Under the pieces are notes generated by a model. That model was not told where the DNA came from, did no database searches, and saw only the letters and a list, made by a program, of their open reading frames with translations. Source: Aphrocallistes beatrix (lineage: Eukaryota; Porifera; Hexactinellida; Sceptrulophora; Aphrocallistidae). From it: a stretch of 64,000 bases of DNA. A program made the translations under genes and the position numbers. Location of the stretch: assembly GCA_963281255.1 (NCBI GenBank), contig OY725488.1:4115925-4179924 (forward strand). The letters run 5' to 3'. Each line of letters begins with the position of its first letter. The stretch's first letter is position 1. Positions 21,731-32,052 of the stretch are shown here, piece after piece.

Positions 21731-22174
21731 AAAGAAGGATATTGGAACTGCAACGTCTATCCACTCGAAGAATATCAGATAAATTATATATAAAAATAGA
21801 TTCTCAAAAAAGTACTTGGCGCACAAAAGTCATTCGAATTTCTGAGAAAATTGGAATATCAATTTAATGGATTCAAAATAAAAAGTGATAGAAGGACGTC
21901 TATAATCCTAATCCCCACCTGTTCATAAGTTTAAAAAATTAATAAATAAACAAACTAAAAAATAAATAAACAAACTAACCATATCAATAAATTCTTGATC
22001 ACTTCTCTTTAACCTAAGACTACCGAAATGTACCACAGTGGTACAACTTTATGGCTTCTTTCCCATGGAAAATGGCTGAATATCGCGACTTTCAATAATC
22101 TAGGGTTAAACTTATCAATTTATTGATATTCAGCTGGATGACAGAATTCCTGAAAAATAGACAATCACAACTGG
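21731..22174. other. AT-rich stretch
   Basis: No gene or complete element seen. Short AATAAATAAACAAAC repeats near 21940-21975. Confidence 0.4.
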
Positions 22175-22337
22175 AACAGGCAAAGGTTGGTCCAAAACGG
22201 GTGGCCGCTGGCCGCGTTGAGCAGGTGACCGCTATACGCAGGTTCAATATTATGGAATTTCGGACGGGACTGTTCTTTGGTGACCGTTATAGACAGGTGA
22301 CCGTTATATAGAGTGGCCGTTATAGCAGGTTCGACTG
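22175..22337 (-). mobile_element. Pogo-like element end, family P1
   Basis: The complement of the P1 terminus: ends GGTTCGACTG followed by TA. Internal AACGG/CCGTTATA motifs and GGTGGCCGCTGGCCGCGTTG match the copies at 16949 and 24297. Only one end is present; it runs into unrelated DNA at about 22175. Confidence 0.65.
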
Positions 22338-22358
22338 TATATATATATATACTATATA

Positions 22359-22773
22359 CAAGCGCTTCGCTTGCTTTCGCTGAGCGGGTGGCGGACACTT
22401 TGTGTCCGCCAGAGGCGCCCTTTGGGCGCCTGTGGTCACCAATGATTAATTGTAAGGGAAATAACATCTCTAATATGTATGTCCTAGTATTATAATCGAT
22501 ACCGCGCGAAAAATGTATGTTAGTATACAGATTCTATTAAAATTTCAGTCTTCTATCTCCTATAATGGCTGAGTTATGCTCGAATGACTGTATTGCTTAA
22601 CTTTTAAAAATGTGACAATGACGTAATAATGATGAGTCGACATTTTCGTCTGAGCTCAAAACTTAGTGGAGCCATAGCCAAAAGATTCCCACATGCCAAA
22701 AATCAGCTTTCTGAACCTGGCAGTTTCTTCAATCAATTCGTTACAGAGATATATACTATACTATACGTATACA

Positions 22774-22817
<44 letters not shown>

Positions 22818-22850
22818 TACAAATAGACATTAATCGAGTTTAATAGTAAG
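22359..22850 (+). mobile_element. R1 Helitron-like non-autonomous element, copy i
   Basis: Starts CAAGCGCTTCGCTTGCTTTC with short GC-rich hairpins (GCGGACACTTTGTGTCCGC, GGCGCCCTTTGGGCGCC) and has the R1 middle (GTGACAATGACG, GATGAGTCGACATTTT). It carries a long TA microsatellite at about 22765-22820 and ends TAATCGAGTTTAATAGTAAG. No target duplication is visible. It is followed after a few bases by the P2 pogo-like MITE. Confidence 0.7.
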
Positions 22851-22856
22851 TATATA

Positions 22857-23322
22857 CAGTAAAACCTCTAAAAAGTGAACACCGTTTGGACCAGAAAAAA
22901 ATGTTCACTTTTCGTGATTTATCATGTATAGTATGAAATTAAGAATGACCAGATTTGTCTAAAGATATAATGTATAGGAGCAATTTGTTATGCTTTCAAT
23001 GTTTAGATAAATGTGTGAAGTCCTAAACAGAAAGAGGTCTTCTTATTTATGATGAATTCCTATCCAGAATTTACATCTAATATTAACTCTAGCCTATTAT
23101 CTAATGAAGCCACCGAATATGTTCACTTTTTAGAGGTGATATCCAATGCAATTTGGTCAATTGGGACCAGATTAGGTGTTCACATTTCATTTTTCAGAGG
23201 TGTTAACAAGTTGGAGGTTAATTAATATGTAACAGAATGAGGAAAATTTGGGACTGAGAAAAAGTGTTCATATTTTGGAGGTGTTCACTTGTTAGAGGTG
23301 TTCACTTTTGAAGGTTTTACTG
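22857..23322. mobile_element. Pogo-like MITE, family P2
   Basis: Termini CAGTAAAACCTCTAAAAAGT and AAAGTGTTC-type sequence ending GAAGGTTTTACTG, flanked by TA on both sides (22855-22856, 23323-23324). Subterminal GTTCACTTTTTAGAGGTG motifs repeat within 466 bp. No coding. CAGTAAAACCTC-type ends are characteristic of pogo/Tigger-related elements. Confidence 0.8.
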
Positions 23323-23389
23323 TATTCATATTTTACCACCACCACTGCTAAGCTTTGTTTAAAGATATAAGTAAGATCTCAACGACTAA

Positions 23390-24003
23390 TGTAGGGTATT
23401 TCACCATGTAGATTCCGATTTTCACACTTTTCAAGTGGTAGTCCAAGTATTTTATGTCCTCCCAAATGAATGTGTCAGATCATGGGATTGACTGAGTTTA
23501 TTGATTCAGAATTTCTTGCCCATATTCGATCATTTTGGTGGTTAGGCGATGCGAATAACTCAAAAGAGATTCATCCGCCCTGAGAACCTTTACCACTCCT
23601 CAAATGTCCAATTCCTATGTTCATTGGTGAATCGAAGATGCTTTAGCTGATTCGATTTGTAATTAGGGGGATTTGCGGCGTTTATAAGGGTGGGCACCAA
23701 AACTTTTAGTTAAATGCCGATGTATAATGGATTTTGATATAGATTAACTCTCATTCTTGAGTCTTCTAGAGATCCTTCTTGTAGATTGCCACCGCCTTCC
23801 CATTGATTTGTTAATAATCAGTTTAGGGACACGGTGCCAGTTCTATGGTTGCACCACGATCTTCGAACCGATCGTTCTCCAACTTCCAACCTCAAGGCAA
23901 CTTCTTTTTGTGCCAAACCAACCCCCTTCAATCATTCCAATTACCTGAGAGCGAACTGAAATCCCATGATCTGGCACATTCATTTTGCGAGGAAATTCCA
24001 GAC
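23390..24003 (-). pseudogene. Tc1-like transposase pseudogene running into the gap
   Basis: Reading leftward from the assembly gap, GLAQKEVALRLEVGERSVRR is an N-terminal helix-turn-helix, then GRRWQSTRRISRRLKN, then HRHLTKSFGAHPYKRR, then LRFTNEHRNWTFEEW (near 23610). The first catalytic Asp appears as RADESLL near 23570. Later catalytic residues are not recognisable, and the frame shifts several times with stops (after FEEW and elsewhere). This is a decayed Tc1-superfamily element distinct from the copy at 6.3-7.2 kb. The gap prevents locating its 5' end. Confidence 0.65.
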
Positions 24004-24203
24004 NNNNNNNNNNNNNNNNNNNNNNNNNNNNNNNNNNNNNNNNNNNNNNNNNNNNNNNNNNNNNNNNNNNNNNNNNNNNNNNNNNNNNNNNNNNNNNNNN
24101 NNNNNNNNNNNNNNNNNNNNNNNNNNNNNNNNNNNNNNNNNNNNNNNNNNNNNNNNNNNNNNNNNNNNNNNNNNNNNNNNNNNNNNNNNNNNNNNNNNNN
24201 NNN
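24004..24203. other. Assembly gap (200 N)
   Basis: Exactly 200 unknown bases. Open frames that appear to cross it are artefacts. Flanking sequences include an inverted pair of TTAA-1 fragments, which may have hindered assembly. Confidence 0.99.
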
Positions 24204-24296
24204 GTCGAGAAATATTTATTTTTTACAAAGAAATGTTTGAGGAACCTATATATTTTCGCATATATCCTTTCATTTTAGATTATAATAGATTATATA
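24204..24296 (-). repeat. TTAA-1 fragment, inverted
   Basis: Matches, in the same orientation, part of the TTAA-1 copy at 55437-55530 (AGAAATATTTA, TGTTTGAGGAACCTATATAT, CTTTCATTTTAGATTATAAT). It is therefore inverted relative to the copy starting at 24543. It is cut off by the gap on the left and by a P1 pogo-like end on the right. Confidence 0.75.
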
Positions 24297-24540
24297 CAGT
24301 CGAACCTGCTGTAACGACCACTCTATATAACGGTCACCTGTCTATAGTGGTCACCAATGAACAGTCCCGTCCGAAATTCCATGATATTGAACCTGTGTAT
24401 AGCGGTCACCTGCTCAACGCGGCCAGCGGCCATCCGTTTCTAGTCCCTTACTGACCCTAAACCTGTGTATAACGGCCATCACCTGTCTATAACAGCTACT
24501 ACCTGTCTATAACGGTCATTACCTTTTTCACCCTTTTATA
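24297..24540 (+). mobile_element. Pogo-like element end, family P1
   Basis: CAGTCGAACCTGCTGTAACG follows TA inside a TTAA-1 fragment. The same P1 subterminal units (AACGGTCACCTGTCTATAG, CTGTGTATAACGGCCATCAC) follow. No opposite end was seen. Confidence 0.65.
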
Positions 24541-24542
24541 TG

Positions 24543-26030
24543 CTTATTACAGGATCTGGTACGAACGATAATATGGTATTTATTTTGATATTTATGAACT
24601 GAGCACCTAAAGCTCAGTCGTACTAAAAATCGGAAAGTTATTCGTGGTTTTGCGGCCTATTCATCAATTATTTTCTAACTTATCTGATATTTTTCAATTA
24701 TATGAGCCTCAAAATGGTTTTGGCCCCTTAAATATTATAAAAGAGATGAATTTAGAAAAAGAGGCACTTAAAATCCAATCAAAAATATCTTTATGAGGGA
24801 CTTCATTTCTAAAATGCTCGGGAAATGGCCGTTGTGATATTAGCTATTGTGTATAGAAAAGAATTCTGAACATTTTTTTTAAAATTTGTTCAGATCCGAC
24901 CATTAGTTCGTAAGTTATAGTATATTGTAGGTAAAGTTCGGACATCAAACCTCTCTATGGCCCTGAAAATGCTCGATGTAAATGCTTAAAAACTATTTGA
25001 GATATATAATCTATTATAATCTTAAATGAAAGGATATATATGATAATATATAGGTTCCTCAAACATCTCTTTGTCAAAAAGTAAATATTTCTTGACTTAT
25101 CATCGATTTTATTGTAATACAAATTCTATGGAGAACTTTGAATATATTAGAAAATGGCGAATCTTGTCATGAAATAAGTTCCCAATAGTAGCTATTATAC
25201 TAAAAAAAGAGTGCAATAGTCACTAGCAGTGTATACAGAAATTTTGAAGCACTCAGCATGATCATTTTGGAAGTTCAAAGCATTTATCTCCAAAATTCGG
25301 TCATAGCCCCCCATTTATGTTCCAAAATAGATTCCTCCATATCTCGGGAAATATACACCCAAATTCTTAGCTCTCAATTCCTAATATACTCTTCATGACG
25401 GTATATTTATAATTCTTTAATAATTATTGTACTACATCGTATTGAATGCTAAGTTTTAAATTTTTATAACGTGATGACGTAGCATTTTTCGAAAATCCTA
25501 ACTTTAAAACTAAAAGTCGAAGACTCTCGCTCTAATTTCCTAATATACTTTTTAGAAGTTCGTTATTCATTGTAAACCGATGGATTATACTTTACAGTGC
25601 TAGGAGTATGAATTATATTTCCCAATTGTTTCAAAATATTCGGGGTTAGAGGCCTCAAGGTAATTTGTGAATTTTCAGTATAATTTTGCTATTTTCACCA
25701 AAATCTGTTGGAATATATCTATCGTTAATAGCTCATTTTACATCGTTCTTAACATTAAAACTTCAAATCCTTATATCACGGGGACTTTAAAATTCCAAAA
25801 TTGGCCGTCTTTCAAAAATTTTAACTCAGAATTGCATTGAGATAGAGGTTTGAAAATTTCAGGAGTTGTTCCACATCATTAGGCGATGAGCGTAGGACCA
25901 CTCGATTTTCAACATCTTATAAATTTTTGATTTCTTTGCTGATTTCCAAAGAAAATCGGGATTTTTTCGCCTTTTTTTGGCAATTTTTTTGAAACCCCTA
26001 TAACATTTACAATTTTGGTTATTTTAACTT
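24543..26030 (+). mobile_element. TTAA-1 element, truncated copy 4
   Basis: Co-linear with the full TTAA-1 copy at 49559-52006 (for example AAAGCTCAGTCGTACTAAAA, TTGTTCAGATCCGACCATTA, GGACATCAAACCTCTCTATG) but lacking both GGATACCGCCC ends. At 24900-24960 it preserves the uninterrupted site where R1 is inserted in the 49.6-kb copy. No coding. Confidence 0.85.
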
Positions 26031-26491
26031 GAGTGATTTTCAGAGGCAGTTAAGCGCAGAAAGGCGCATGCAATAGTACTATTCTGTATATATACATTAG
26101 ATGTATTATGAATGTAGACGTTAATTCTACTCCAAATGGGCATTGGTTTCACTTTTTTGAATATGTGCGTTAGTTCTATCCCACAATTGTCCAGCATTTC
26201 GGATGAGACTGAAATGGAGAGGTGGGTGAGTGGCATTTTAAGTTAGTGACAGTGAATAATCAGGAATAATTGTACCTATTGGGGAAGGAATCAATGGAAA
26301 GTACTATGAAGCATTTTGGATGAGATATGTGAAGAAAATGCTAAATCAGCATTTTATTTGATAATACTAGCCTAAATACTGTGAAAGAGGCATTTCAGAA
26401 CGGAATTTAAGAGTAGAACTAACGACTATGTATTCAAAAAAGTAGAACTAATGGCAAAACCATCCTTTAGTCAATATACTATACATTGATA
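26031..26491. other. Unassigned stretch
   Basis: Includes GAGTGATTTTCAGAGGCAGTT, also found in F1 at about 1208, so a small F1-related fragment may be present. Imperfect internal duplications around AGTAGAACTAACG and TTCTACTC are seen. No gene. Confidence 0.35.
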
Positions 26492-26676
26492 CAGTCAGGG
26501 TCGCTTATTATGAACACCTTGGGGACCAAAAAGTATGTTCATAATATAGAGACTTCATATTAAGCGAACTCGACCTAATACAAATCCTATGGAACCTGTT
26601 GAATTGGGACCAGAGAGTTAGTTCATAATAAACGAATGTTCATAATAAGCGGGTTCATAATAAGCGGACCTGACTG
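26492..26676. mobile_element. Pogo-like MITE, family P3, copy 1
   Basis: 185 bp with ends CAGTCAGGGTCGCTTATTAT and ATAATAAGCGGACCTGACTG, flanked by TA. The internal GTTCATAATAAGCG motif repeats. It is nearly identical to the copy at 27726-27895 and differs mainly by an extra 15-bp unit near the right end. Confidence 0.85.
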
Positions 26677-26685
26677 TATAAGGTA

Positions 26686-27218
26686 CAATCGCGCTTCGCT
26701 TGCTTGCGCTGCGCGGCTGGCGGACACTTTGTGTCCGCCGGAAGCGCCCTTAGGGCACCTGTGGTCGCCATTGATTAATTATGAGGGAGATAACATCTCT
26801 AAATACGTCTGTTCTACTGTTATAATCGATATCGCACGAAAAAACACAAAATTTATCAATTTTTAAAATATTGATGAGTAATGATGACGTCATAATATGA
26901 TGAGTCATCATTTTTTGATGATAGTTGCATCATTTGTGAAGTATGTTAGTATACAGATTCTATTAAAATTTCAGCCTTCTATCTCCTATAAAGGCTGAGT
27001 TATGCTCGAATAACTGTTTTGCTTAACTTTTAATAATGTGACAATGACGTCATAATTCCATGATGAGTCGACATTTTGCTCTGAGCTCAGTACTTAGTGG
27101 AGCCATAGCCAAACAACTCCCACATGCCAAAAATTAACTTTCTGGGCCTAACAGTTTCTTCAATCAATTCGTTGCAGATATATATATATATACATTAATC
27201 GAGTTTTAATAGTAAGGA
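26686..27218 (+). mobile_element. R1 Helitron-like non-autonomous element, copy ii
   Basis: Starts CAATCGCGCTTCGCTTGCTT, with hairpins GCGGACACTTTGTGTCCGCC and a GC-rich block, and has the R1 middle. A short TA microsatellite is near 27178-27192 and it ends TCGAGTTTTAATAGTAAGGA. The left flank ends in A and the right flank starts with T, with no duplication. Confidence 0.75.
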
Positions 27219-27238
27219 TCTAAATGGAGTCCTTAACT

Positions 27239-27598
27239 CAGTGGTTCTCAACCGGGGTGCCGCGGCACCCTGGGGTGCCATTTACTTCCTCTAGGGGGTG
27301 CCGCAGGCCTTACCACACTTGCATACTGCTTTATTTTATTTTCTATTGATACCATTGTCAATGTTGAATTTGATGATTGTCCTCTGACAATCCTCTGGAA
27401 TAATTTATTTCGCAATATTCACAATAATTTCCTAGTTTATTAATTAGTTATCCTATAATAAAGTCGTAATAATTCAAATCAATCTCCACTTTACTATCAT
27501 TTGTTCATTGGCCTGCCCCTAAGTCAAATTAAGGGGTGCCGCTGAAAGGTATAAGTTTAGAAAGGGTGCCGCGAGAAGAAAAAGGTTGAGAAACACTG
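27239..27598. mobile_element. 360-bp hAT MITE with perfect 8-bp target duplication
   Basis: Ends CAGTGGTTCTCAACCGGGGT and GGTTGAGAAACACTG, flanked by CCTTAACT on both sides (27231-27238 and 27599-27606). Subterminal GGGGTGCCGC motifs are repeated near each end. No coding. It belongs to the widespread CAGTGGTTCTCAACC class of hAT ends. Confidence 0.95.
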
Positions 27599-27725
27599 CC
27601 TTAACTCATAGAATAACTCTAAAATTTTTATTATTTACTCCTGAATTTTTTTTGTAAACTGTTCTCGATGGGTAAAATTCAAAAATACACTCTTTGGGAG
27701 CTCATGAAGCAAGAAAAAATAATTA

Positions 27726-27895
27726 CAGTCAGGGTCGCTTATTATGAACACCTTGGGGACCAAAAAGTATGTTCATAATATAGAGACTTCATATTAAGCG
27801 AACTCGACCTAATACAAATCCTATGGAACCTGTTGAATTGGGACCAGAGAGTTAGTTCATAATAAACGAATGTTCATAATAAGCGAACCTGACTG
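27726..27895. mobile_element. Pogo-like MITE, family P3, copy 2
   Basis: 170 bp, ends CAGTCAGGGTCGCTTATTAT and AATAAGCGAACCTGACTG, flanked by TA. Near-identical to 26492-26676, implying recent amplification or local duplication. Confidence 0.85.
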
Positions 27896-27899
27896 TATT

Positions 27900-28246
27900 G
27901 AGTTTCCAAATTTGAAAAGGATATTCGAGAAATTTTAAAACTTTAGGTCCCTTTGACTCAATTATTCTTGCTCGAAATTGTGAAATATATTTTAATAATG
28001 GGCGAAATTTTTTATTTCAGCCTATTTAAATTTTTATTTTCGATTTCCTAGCTACAAATTGTATTTGGAACTGATTTTCTTATAGAAAAAGATCTTAACA
28101 TTTATCCGCAGTAAAAATCGAAAACCTTTCTATTCTTTCGATTCTACTCGCTGAGATTACTCTACTACCTTGTTTACTGAAGATACTTCCTATTTGAATT
28201 GATTTTTGCTAAAAGCAGAGTACAGAGCATTTTTTTGGAAAAGGCT
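27900..28246. other. AT-rich stretch, TTAA-2-like text
   Basis: Text such as AAAACTTTAGGTCCCTTTGACTCAATTATTCTTGC resembles the left part of the TTAA-2 element at 43790-43850, so a decayed TTAA-2 fragment is likely. No gene. Confidence 0.4.
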
Positions 28247-28378
28247 GAAGACTTGCTAAATAATGAGGAACATAAAATTACATAAATTCAATAAGCTATA
28301 TTCCATTAATAGAAATTATTATAGGCTAGTTGAAAGCTCAAAATCCCTGGATAATCCTGGGATCCCTGGAGGGTTGGT
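28247..28378 (-). repeat. CCAGGGAT-motif repeat, partial copy
   Basis: Inverted relative to 2105-2583: shares AATGAGGAACATAAAATTAC and the end CCCTGGATAATCCTGGGATC then CCTGGAGGGTTGGTAA. Immediately followed by F1, mirroring the arrangement at 2 kb. Confidence 0.6.
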
Positions 28379-28381
28379 AAT

Positions 28382-29004
28382 TATGACTTGCGGATTTTGG
28401 ACTAGGGATGCGGTAGAATATGGTTGAACTAATAAATGAGCTACCTTAAATCATTAACCACGCACAATAGAGCTTAGGAATGTATTACGAGCATATATAA
28501 ATATGGTGTCACCGTATCAGTTTCCGTTGTTAAAATTTAGATTAATTATTATATGATTGCGCAATAAGTTATATTTGTCACAAATTTAGTGATTTTCAGA
28601 GACGATTTAAGGGCATTTCTAAGTGTTTTTATTATAGTTTTTTTCTAATAGCGAATCGTGAATTGTTTGATGCGAAAAATTTTTCGCATTCCAAACATTC
28701 ACGGCTCACTTCCATGCGAAAAAAATAGCAATAAAAACACTTATAAGTGTCTATAAACCGTCTCTGAAAATCACTAAATTTGTAAAAATTTAACCTATTG
28801 CGCAATCATATGATGACTAATCTAAATTTTATCAACAGAAATGGATACTGTGACACCATATTTATATATGCTGGTAATACATTCCTAAGCTCTATTGTGC
28901 TTTGTTAATGATTTAAGGCAGCTCATGTATTTCTTCAACCATCTACCGCATCTCTAGTCCAAAATCCGCAAGTTACTGTGAGGCCTTATATGTAGTATGC
29001 TATG
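28382..29004. mobile_element. Foldback MITE F1, shorter copy
   Basis: Both arms are present (ACTAGGGATGCGGTAGAATA near 28395 and its complement near 28945; AGCACAATAGAGCTTAGG-type sequence on both sides), meeting near 28680-28700 around CATTCCAAACATTCACGGC. The right end is CTTATATGTAGTATGCTATG. The left terminal ~30 bp are missing. Confidence 0.8.
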
Positions 29005-29154
29005 ACTACAGCTATTTTGATTTTATGAGACCCCCCTAAAGTTTAGCACGACTAAAAATTAAAAATAATTGGAGAGTATTGACAAATTAATCATTTGTTT
29101 TTGGCTTATTTGATATTTTTGTGATAAATTAGAACTCAAACATTGTTTAAGCCC

Positions 29155-30321
29155 GGTTGGCCTTTCCTATAATAGCTAACTTTGGACTTATTCAACCGAT
29201 TCATTTAGTTTATTCGGTGCTGCAGATTTGAATCGCAGAGTTATCTGCAAAAGGCATTAATAATTGAAATAATTCAACGGATAATTTTTTTTAAAAAAAT
29301 GCTCATTTTACAAGGAAGAAATCTGGCACAATAGAATTAAAACCCTTTAGAAAACTTTCAAATTCTTTCATTAATGAGTGATCTATCTAATGAACAGACA
29401 GTTAAAAAATTCACTCAAAAACACCCGAGGATTTTATTTTTTTGTAATTTGACACTGTTTTTTCAGAATTTTCTTTTTATTCGTGATATTAAAAATATGT
29501 CTGTTCATTGTGTTCTACTCTTCGAAATCTATTAAAAAAGGTTGAGTTTTTGCTTCTATGTTGAATTTGCAAAAGTTATCACACTTATAATTGCTGAAAA
29601 AAAATGGCTCTGATAATAGGATTTAAAAAATATTTATATATATTATCACTCAATTTCCTTTAGCTTTAAATGCTTTGTAAAATTAGATAACATTCAAATA
29701 TTTTTATTCAACAACTTATAGCAGAACCTGACAAATATTTTCACCTTCAAAAGTGTGAAAAACTGGTCATTCATCTTTGGCAACCCAAAAATAACCCCAT
29801 CCGATAGTATCCGCCGGAATCCCAGATCTATAACTTCTTTCAAACATACCAGATTATCATTTGAATTCTGAATTCGTATCCATCTTTGAATTTCCAGCAA
29901 TTTGATATATATATTGACCATATTTGGAGAATTTGTTGGTTGTCCGTGCCTACCAACGGCCAGGATTTTTTTCACATTCCTGGCCGTTTCTAGGAAACCA
30001 CGCTAAAAATATTTCTCCAAAGTGGTCAATATATATATGTCAAATTGCTGGAAATTTAGTGCTGAGCACGAATTCAGCTTCAAAATGATGACCTGGCATG
30101 GTTAAAAGAAGTTATAGATATGTGACATTTCGCTTCAAAAATGTGTCCTTTTTTGGATTACACCAGGTGGTACAAGTGGCTCTAAGTGGAGAAATATTGG
30201 CATTGAATTTCAAAAAATCGTAATTAATGTTTAGAACCCCTTTAGGGATCTAAAAATGATTATAAAGGACTTTTGGCAAATTTTTGCTAAAAAAACAAAA
30301 TGCCCCTAGGAAAGACCAACC
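29155..30321 (+). mobile_element. TTAA-2 element, copy A
   Basis: Ends GGTTGGCCTTTCC and GGAAAGACCAACC, with TTAA at the right (30322-30325). Comparison with the unoccupied sequence at about 24735 shows the left TTAA has been lost. A central palindrome (CCAGCAATTTGATATATATA near 29897 and complement near 30045) encloses a second palindrome around CCTGGCCGTT. No transposase coding is recognisable. Confidence 0.8.
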
Positions 30322-30477
30322 TTAAAGATTCTAAAATGCAAGAATTTAGTAGAAAATGTATCAATACCACTTGTAGTTTTTGACATATAAATTCACTAGG
30401 CCTCGAAAGATGCGGACATCATATCTTAAAACTATTGAAGATATTATATCCATTGAAATCTTGAATGACAGGGTATA

Positions 30478-31243
30478 CAGGGTGGTCCGCGGGAAACTCC
30501 CTGATGTCGTTATATTCTCATTTGAAAACTAATAAAGCAAAAGTAATTTTCTGAAAAGATATAAATAGATAAGGGTTATCGATTTTGTTTTTCATTACCA
30601 GTTAAGTTTCTAGTTATTCATTAAGTGTTTTATCCATCCTCCTTTTTCAAGTTAATATCATTATTCTCGATCTTTTCTGACAGCATCAAAGCATAATCTA
30701 GTCTCTGTTGTCTATTTTGGTATGTCTGTGTTTGTAATATGTGTATTTTATATGGGAACAACTTCAGTTCATCCCTGATTATTCTTCTGATAGTAGTTTT
30801 AGGTATTTTGGTCTCTTGAGAGCCGTCTCTGCGATCTTTTCGGCGAGTCCTCCAATTTTTCCGAATTTTTTCAATGTTTTCAGGGTTTCTAACTGTTAGT
30901 TCAGGTCCCAACCTCTTTTTATCACCTACTGAGCCATTTTCCTCAAAGTTCTTGACAATGTTTCGGATGGTTTTGGGATCTGGAGCCGTCTTTGTCCCAT
31001 ATTTCCTCCGATAAACATGTTGTGTTGAAATAATGCTTTTATTGTTTTCATAATACCAGGAAACTAGCGCCCACTTTTACCTTCAGTGTCAGCCTTGCTA
31101 TGACTTCCTGCTAATATTTATGGTAGAACAGAACAAATTCAGCTGGCCTTAGCTTCGAAACGAGTGGTGGCCCACTCAAATTCAGTAATCAGGGCAAAAG
31201 TTATTACAAAAATAATTTAGGGAGCTTCCCGTGGACCACCCTG
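30478..31243 (-). mobile_element. mariner-type element with transposase N-terminal domain
   Basis: Ends CAGGGTGGTCCGCGGGAAAC and TTCCCGTGGACCACCCTG, flanked by TA (30476-30477, 31244-31245). On the minus strand the paired helix-turn-helix domains of a mariner-type transposase are readable from about 31090: WALVSWYYENNKSIISTQHV, YRRKYGTKTAPDPKTIRNIV, NFEENGSVGDKKRLGP, then NPENIEKIRKN, IPKTTIRRIIRDELKLFPYK, ending near 30630. The catalytic DDE/D part is absent, so this is a 766-bp internal-deletion derivative still encoding a DNA-binding domain. It is inserted in an old TTAA-1 copy. Confidence 0.85.
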
Positions 31244-31383
31244 TAAATGCTAATATATATATAGTAGGTTCCACAAACATCCCTTTATAAAATAAACACA
31301 TTTTTGGACTTATCATTGACTTTATCGTATAACGAATTCAATGGGGACTGGAAACTTAGAAAATGGCGAATCTAGGCACCATT

Positions 31384-31445
31384 AAGTTCTGACCTCAGAC
31401 GAAAATGTCGACTCATCATGGAATTATGACGTCATTGTCACCTTT
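31384..31445 (-). repeat. R1 fragment
   Basis: AAAATGTCGACTCATCATGG then AATTATGACGTCATTGTCAC is the complement of the R1 segment near 27040-27075. Confidence 0.7.
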
Positions 31446-31464
31446 TTTTATTTCCCGTGCACTA

Positions 31465-31560
31465 AGATTAGAAGGAGGCTTCAATTTCATTTTATCTTTG
31501 ATCCAAGCCCACAAATTTTCAATCGAGTTAAGATTTCACAACATTCCGATCTCCTTACTT
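31465..31560 (-). pseudogene. Tc1-like transposase fragment with the catalytic Glu
   Basis: The minus strand reads NLNSIENLWAWIKDKMKLKP then PSNLSA, the segment around the third catalytic residue (Glu of IENLWAWIK) of Tc1-family transposases. The SNLSA text links it to the C-terminal fragment at 9131-9220. It is too short to be active. Confidence 0.75.
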
Positions 31561-32052
31561 GAGTGTAACCATATCGAGTGATTCCTTGTTCTCCTCGGTT
31601 CTGCCTACTGAGAACGAATATGCTCAAAGTAACACATTAGAATGTGATTCGTAGAAAATATAGGAGTCCTGTCAATACATTTTCTAAATGCCACTGGAAA
31701 ATGATAATTCATCATTTCGATACCTATTAATTCTGAATGAAAATGAAAATTTTTAGAATAAGAGCTATTATTGTTCAGGAATATAATTCATTATTATGTT
31801 TAAAAATACTGGATATTGTCACTTTTTAATGATGTTAAAATGATTCATTTTATTGCTACACAAATTGACTCAAGTTGCTCAAAGTGGCGCAAAATTTTGG
31901 ATTTGAATTCTAAAGATTGATAATATGGTTAATAACAGGTTATTAAGGTAAACAAAAAAACATTTGAATAATTTTCGACAAAATCCTGAAATTTCAGCAT
32001 TTCAATTGGACATTATAGCCTTAACTGTTACAACCAGAAATAAATATATATG
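31561..32052. other. AT-rich region upstream of PCNA
   Basis: No gene or element recognised. It may hold distal regulatory sequence for PCNA, but nothing specific is seen. Confidence 0.35.

Larger units (their letters stand above)
29030..31383 (+). mobile_element. TTAA-1 element, old copy 5, twice interrupted
   Basis: Pieces at 29030-29154, 30322-30475 and 31246-31383 align in order with the truncated copy at 24543-26030 (GCACGACTAAAAATT, GGACATCATATCTTAAAACTA, AGGTTCCACAAACATC, AGAAAATGGCGAATCT). The breaks hold a TTAA-2 element and a mariner-type element. High divergence makes this the oldest TTAA-1 copy here. Confidence 0.7.

Noticed and set aside
23845..24454. Long open frames across the gap
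   Set aside because: They consist mainly of unknown bases and are artefacts.
29147..29150. TTAA as the left target duplication of TTAA-2 copy A
   Set aside because: Alignment to the undisturbed TTAA-1 sequence shows it lies four bases too far out; the true left TTAA appears deleted.
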